From an uncultured Chloroflexota bacterium (GTDB lineage: Bacteria; Chloroflexota; Dehalococcoidia; CAUJGQ01): 26,625 bases of DNA. The position numbers were made by a program, and so were the translations under genes. The stretch is taken from assembly GCA_937879875.1 (NCBI GenBank), contig CALFMN010000129.1, forward strand, positions 1 through 26,625, read 5' to 3'. This document shows, piece by piece, positions 24,499 to 26,625 of the stretch. Position 1 is the stretch's first letter. Each line of letters begins with the position of its first letter. Under the pieces are notes generated by a model. The model did no database searches and was not told the DNA's origin. It was given only the letters and a program-made list of their open reading frames with translations.

Positions 24499-24840
24499 CT
24501 ACCCCAGCGCAGCCTCGATGCGCTCCTTAATCGCCGCCTTCGGGCGGAAGCCGACGATCTGATCGACGCGCTGGCCGCCCTTGAAGAGCATCAGCGTGGG
24601 GATGCTGCGGATGCCGTACGTTGTGGCCACCTGCGGATTCTCATCCGTGTTCAGCTTGCGGAACTCAACCTGGCCATCGTACTCGCCCGCCAGCTCCTTG
24701 ACGATCGGCGCGACCATGCGGCAGGGTCCGCACCACGGCGCCCAGAAGTCCACCAGTACCGGCTTGCCGGACTGCAGCACATCGCTCTGGAAGCTGCCGT
24801 CGGTAACCTCCTGCACTTCCTTCACGTCGTTCGTTGCCAT
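24499..24840 (-). CDS. trxA: Thioredoxin
   Basis: 113 aa from ATG 24840, with GAGGA about eight bases upstream. The active site WCGPC has Cys37 and Cys40 (VDFWAPWCGPCRMVAP). The cis-proline loop GIRSIPTLMLFKGG and the C-terminal GFRPKAAIKERIEAAL complete a canonical single-domain thioredoxin. It reduces protein disulfides in the cytoplasm and could serve peroxiredoxins. It is transcribed divergently from the CsoR-family gene through a shared region containing a CsoR-type operator, and a strong terminator follows. The frame is open upstream to 24933, but that part is promoter DNA. Confidence 0.96.
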   Translation of the reverse strand: MATNDVKEVQEVTDGSFQSDVLQSGKPVLVDFWAPWCGPCRMVAPIVKELAGEYDGQVEFRKLNTDENPQVATTYGIRSIPTLMLFKGGQRVDQIVGFRPKAAIKERIEAALG

Positions 24841-24884
24841 CTCTCTGTTTCCTCTCTCCGGATCGCACCGGATCGTGGGGCGTG

Positions 24885-24913
24885 TTGCCCCGGCTTCACC
24901 ATGATGATAAGAT
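24885..24913 (+). promoter_or_regulatory. Predicted csoR promoter
   Basis: TTGCCC (24885-24890) and TAAGAT (24908-24913) lie 17 bp apart on the plus strand, each matching four of six consensus bases. The 17-bp palindrome at 24912-24928 overlaps the end of the -10 box and the expected start site, consistent with autorepression. Confidence 0.5.
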
Positions 24914-24933
24914 ACCCCCAGGGGGTATGTCAA
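24904..24933 (-). promoter_or_regulatory. Predicted thioredoxin promoter
   Basis: A consensus TTGACA (24928-24933) and TATCAT (24904-24909, five of six) are separated by 18 bp on the minus strand. The CsoR-type palindrome (24912-24928) fills the spacer, so a bound repressor would block polymerase. The transcript would start near 24897, with a leader of about 55 nt. Confidence 0.65.
24912..24928. promoter_or_regulatory. CsoR-family operator palindrome
   Basis: ATACCCCC-A-GGGGGTAT is a perfect 8-bp dyad around one base. CsoR/CstR-family operators characteristically carry G/C tracts flanked by TA/AT, of the TACCCCnnnnGGGGTA sort. It lies 41 bp upstream of the CsoR-family ATG at 24969 and overlaps both divergent promoters. 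Confidence 0.8.
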
Positions 24934-24968
24934 GCCCCTGGATCGACCTCGACTGGAGTACCGAAGCG

Positions 24969-25277
24969 ATGTCCACGCAGCAGGCGGAAAATTTGGCGGC
25001 GATTCAGACGCGGCTGCGGCGCGTGGAGGGCCAGGTGCGCGGCATTCTGCGCATGCTGGAAGAGGGCCGTGAGTGTGAGGACGTGATCACGCAACTCACC
25101 GCCGTCCGCGCCGGCCTCGACCAGGCGACGCTGGCGCTGCTGGACCGGCATGTCGAGCGCTGCGTGCTGACGGGTGAAGCGGCCGAACCCGATCGGCTGA
25201 GGCAGATTCAGCGGGCGATGCGGCTGATCGCCCGCTACGATGCGTCGCCGTTGCCGGCCGCGCGCGACGAGACCTGA
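24969..25277 (+). CDS. csoR: CsoR-family copper/thiol-sensing repressor (DUF156)
   Basis: 102 aa from ATG 24969 (GGAG 10 bases upstream; ATG 24927 in the same frame would overlap the operator). It is an all-helical protein: LRRVEGQVRGILRMLEEGRE, then CEDVITQLTAVRAGLDQA and LLDRHVERCV. Cys36, His61 and Cys65 reproduce the C-H-C Cu(I) ligand pattern of CsoR, in the same numbering as the M. tuberculosis protein. The persulfide sensor CstR lacks this exact triad, and FrmR/RcnR differ at the third position, so CsoR is the better fit. It should bind the palindrome 24912-24928 and control itself and thioredoxin. The 3' end overlaps plsX by 43 bp, tail to tail. Confidence 0.88.
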   Translation: MSTQQAENLAAIQTRLRRVEGQVRGILRMLEEGRECEDVITQLTAVRAGLDQATLALLDRHVERCVLTGEAAEPDRLRQIQRAMRLIARYDASPLPAARDET

Positions 25278-26257
25278 GCCGGGGGCGCCTGCCAGTCAAG
25301 CGCCGCGGCCTCGTGCGCGGCGCGTACCGCCGAACGGATCGCGCGCGCGGTACTGCGTCCGTGGCTGATCAGCACCGCGCCGTTGAGGCCGAGCAGCGGC
25401 GCGCCGCCATACTCGGCGTAGTCGATGCGCTGCCGCAGCGCCAATAACGCCGGCCGCAACACCAGCGCCGCCAGCTTATAGCGCCTGCGCGAGGTCAGCG
25501 CCCCGCGCAGCTCACGCAGGATGAACTCGGCGACCCCCTCGGCCGTCTTGATCGTCACGTTGCCGGTGAAGCCGTCTGTGACGACGACATCAGCAAGGCC
25601 GCGCGTGAGGTCTTTGCCCTCGACGTTGCCGACGAAGTTGATGCCCGCGCAGGTTGCCAGGCGCTCGTAGACCTCGCGCGTGAACTCGCTGCCTTTGCCC
25701 GGCTCCTCCCCGATATTGAGCAGGCCGACCCGCGGCCGGCTGACGCGCAGCACCTGCTCGGCGTAGGCACGTCCGAGTTCTGCAAACTGCAGCAGGTACG
25801 ATGGCTTCGTGTCGGCGTTCGCGCCCACGTCCAGCAGCAGGAAACGGCCGAACTCGCTCGGAAAGACGGTACCGAGCGCCGGCCGCTCGATGCCGGGCTG
25901 CCGCCCGAGCAACATGGTTGCCACGGCCATCGTCGCGCCAGAGTTGCCGGCAGACACGAAGGCGCCGGCCTTGCCCTCCTTCACCAGACCCACGCCCACC
26001 GCCAGCGACGTATCGCGACGGTGGCGCAGGCCCGCCGTCGCCTGCTCGTCCATCGCCACGGCAGACGGGGCATGCTCGATGCGCAGCGACGCCGGCGCGG
26101 CGCCGAGCCGGACCAGCTCCCGACGGATCACCGGCTCGTCGCCCACCAGCGTGACGGGGATATCCAGTTCGCGGGCCGCCGCGAAACTGCCTTCGACGAT
26201 TGCCGCGGGTGCGTGATCGCCTCCCATGGCATCGACCGCGACGCGGCGCTCGTTCAT
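25235..26257 (-). CDS. plsX: Phosphate acyltransferase PlsX
   Basis: 340 aa from ATG 26257 (MNERRVAVDAMGGDHAP); no strong Shine-Dalgarno is visible. Family blocks in order: VAVDAMGGDHAP (6-17), GFVSAGNSGATMA-like (FVSAGNSGATMAVATMLLGR), ERPALGTVFPS, LLLDVGANAD, LLNIGEEPGKGSE, NFVGNVEGKDL and VVVTDGFTGNVTIKTAEG. It converts acyl-ACP to acyl-phosphate for phospholipid synthesis at the membrane surface. It often neighbours rpmF, fabD/H or acpP, but here the upstream gene is a methyltransferase. Its 3' end overlaps csoR in convergent orientation. Confidence 0.96.
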   Translation of the reverse strand: MNERRVAVDAMGGDHAPAAIVEGSFAAARELDIPVTLVGDEPVIRRELVRLGAAPASLRIEHAPSAVAMDEQATAGLRHRRDTSLAVGVGLVKEGKAGAFVSAGNSGATMAVATMLLGRQPGIERPALGTVFPSEFGRFLLLDVGANADTKPSYLLQFAELGRAYAEQVLRVSRPRVGLLNIGEEPGKGSEFTREVYERLATCAGINFVGNVEGKDLTRGLADVVVTDGFTGNVTIKTAEGVAEFILRELRGALTSRRRYKLAALVLRPALLALRQRIDYAEYGGAPLLGLNGAVLISHGRSTARAIRSAVRAAHEAAALDWQAPPAQVSSRAAGNGDAS

Positions 26258-26326
26258 GCAGCCAAGTCTATACCGCCGGCCGCTGCCGCAGCAGTGCCTT
26301 GCTGCACACACTGCTGCCCGTATCGC

Positions 26327-26582
26327 TCAGCGGTTGCGCCGCGCCGCGACTGCGATCAACCGCTCGCTGTACTGGTCGAACGGATCAAGGGCGTAGCTGC
26401 CGGAGAGCACGTCGATCCGCAGCCCGGCGGCGGCAATCAACAGCCGTAGCTCCGCCGGGAATACGAATCGCAGCCGATACTCGGTCACCACTCGCCGCAC
26501 GCTGCCGTCGGGGGCAATCTCCTCGAAGATGTCGGTCACGTCGCGGGTCTGTGCGGCCGCGTCGGCGCGAAAGGTGGTGAAG
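26327..26582 (-). CDS. SAM-dependent methyltransferase, C-terminal fragment (partial)
   Basis: About 85 codons, open to the contig end, with the 5' part missing. The residues FEEIAPDGSVRRVVTEYRLR, FVFPAELRLLIAAAGLRIDV, LSGSYALDPFD and SERLIAVA follow the end of class I methyltransferases, where a strand-helix pair precedes GdYdlsPFd...rlivvA. The true coding sequence begins upstream of 26582. The apparent N-terminus MCIRDS in a naive translation is encoded by adapter DNA and is not real. Substrate unknown. It lies 69 bp upstream of plsX on the same strand. Confidence 0.75.
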
Positions 26583-26625
26583 CTGTCTCTTATACACATC
26601 TGACGCTGCCGACGATCTTACGCGT
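26583..26625. other. Illumina Nextera adapter and i5 index (artefact)
   Basis: Bases 26583-26601 are the Tn5 mosaic end CTGTCTCTTATACACATCT, and 26602-26615 continue as GACGCTGCCGACGA, the Read 1 Nextera adapter tail. The next eight bases TCTTACGC are the complement of GCGTAAGA, the i5 index 517, and the final GT starts the P5 sequence. This is sequencing-library DNA left on the assembled contig. Confidence 0.98.

Noticed and set aside
26327..26599. 90-aa methyltransferase with N-terminus MCIRDS
   Set aside because: The first six codons are Nextera adapter sequence; the gene is simply cut by the contig end.

Overview
The window is a contig end from a high-GC bacterium (about two thirds G+C by eye). 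It is most likely from the Chloroflexota, near Thermomicrobia/Sphaerobacter-like lineages. That placement is inferred from general character (GTG/TTG starts, Ser/Thr/Pro-linker lipoproteins, M23 and M16 peptidases, NIPSNAP, MacB-like ABC system); no marker gene proves it. The last 43 bases are not genomic: they are Illumina Nextera adapter plus index.

Layout. 1-1631: a D-hydantoinase/dihydropyrimidinase-type amidohydrolase. 1632-2640: an extremely GC-rich stretch with no convincing gene. 2641-8583: a minus-strand run that reads, in transcription order, M16 peptidase, membrane-anchored M23 peptidase, small His-rich membrane protein, peroxiredoxin, cytidylate-kinase-like protein and SH3-domain lipoprotein. 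9243-16570: plus-strand genes for an Arg/Gly/Pro-rich disordered protein, a CDF metal exporter, a secreted matrixin-like protease and a MacB-type ABC ATPase and permease, ending in a strong hairpin. 16641-16894: a MITE-like element with 16-bp terminal inverted repeats. 16894-19621: a minus-strand operon of aminotransferase, lipoprotein and double NIPSNAP protein. 19896-23689: a small surface-polysaccharide module with two GT4-type glycosyltransferases and an O-antigen-ligase-like membrane protein. 23930-26582: tRNA-Sec, a small unknown ORF, thioredoxin, a CsoR-family regulator, plsX and a partial methyltransferase.

Main result: two independent pieces of a selenocysteine system lie in the same window. 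The peroxiredoxin at 4143-4604 has an in-frame TGA exactly where the peroxidatic cysteine of AhpE-type enzymes belongs (P39, T43, Sec46, R116), followed by a SECIS-like hairpin. At 23930-24026 there is a 97-nt tRNA with a UCA anticodon, a 6-bp D stem, a long variable arm and an encoded CCA, which is selC. Ordinary gene calling would truncate the peroxiredoxin to a fragment lacking its active site.

Second result: a 17-bp CsoR-type palindrome sits between the divergent thioredoxin and csoR genes. It falls in the spacer of a near-consensus thioredoxin promoter and over the -10/start region of the csoR promoter. This suggests metal- or sulfur-responsive control of thioredoxin, with no copper exporter in sight.
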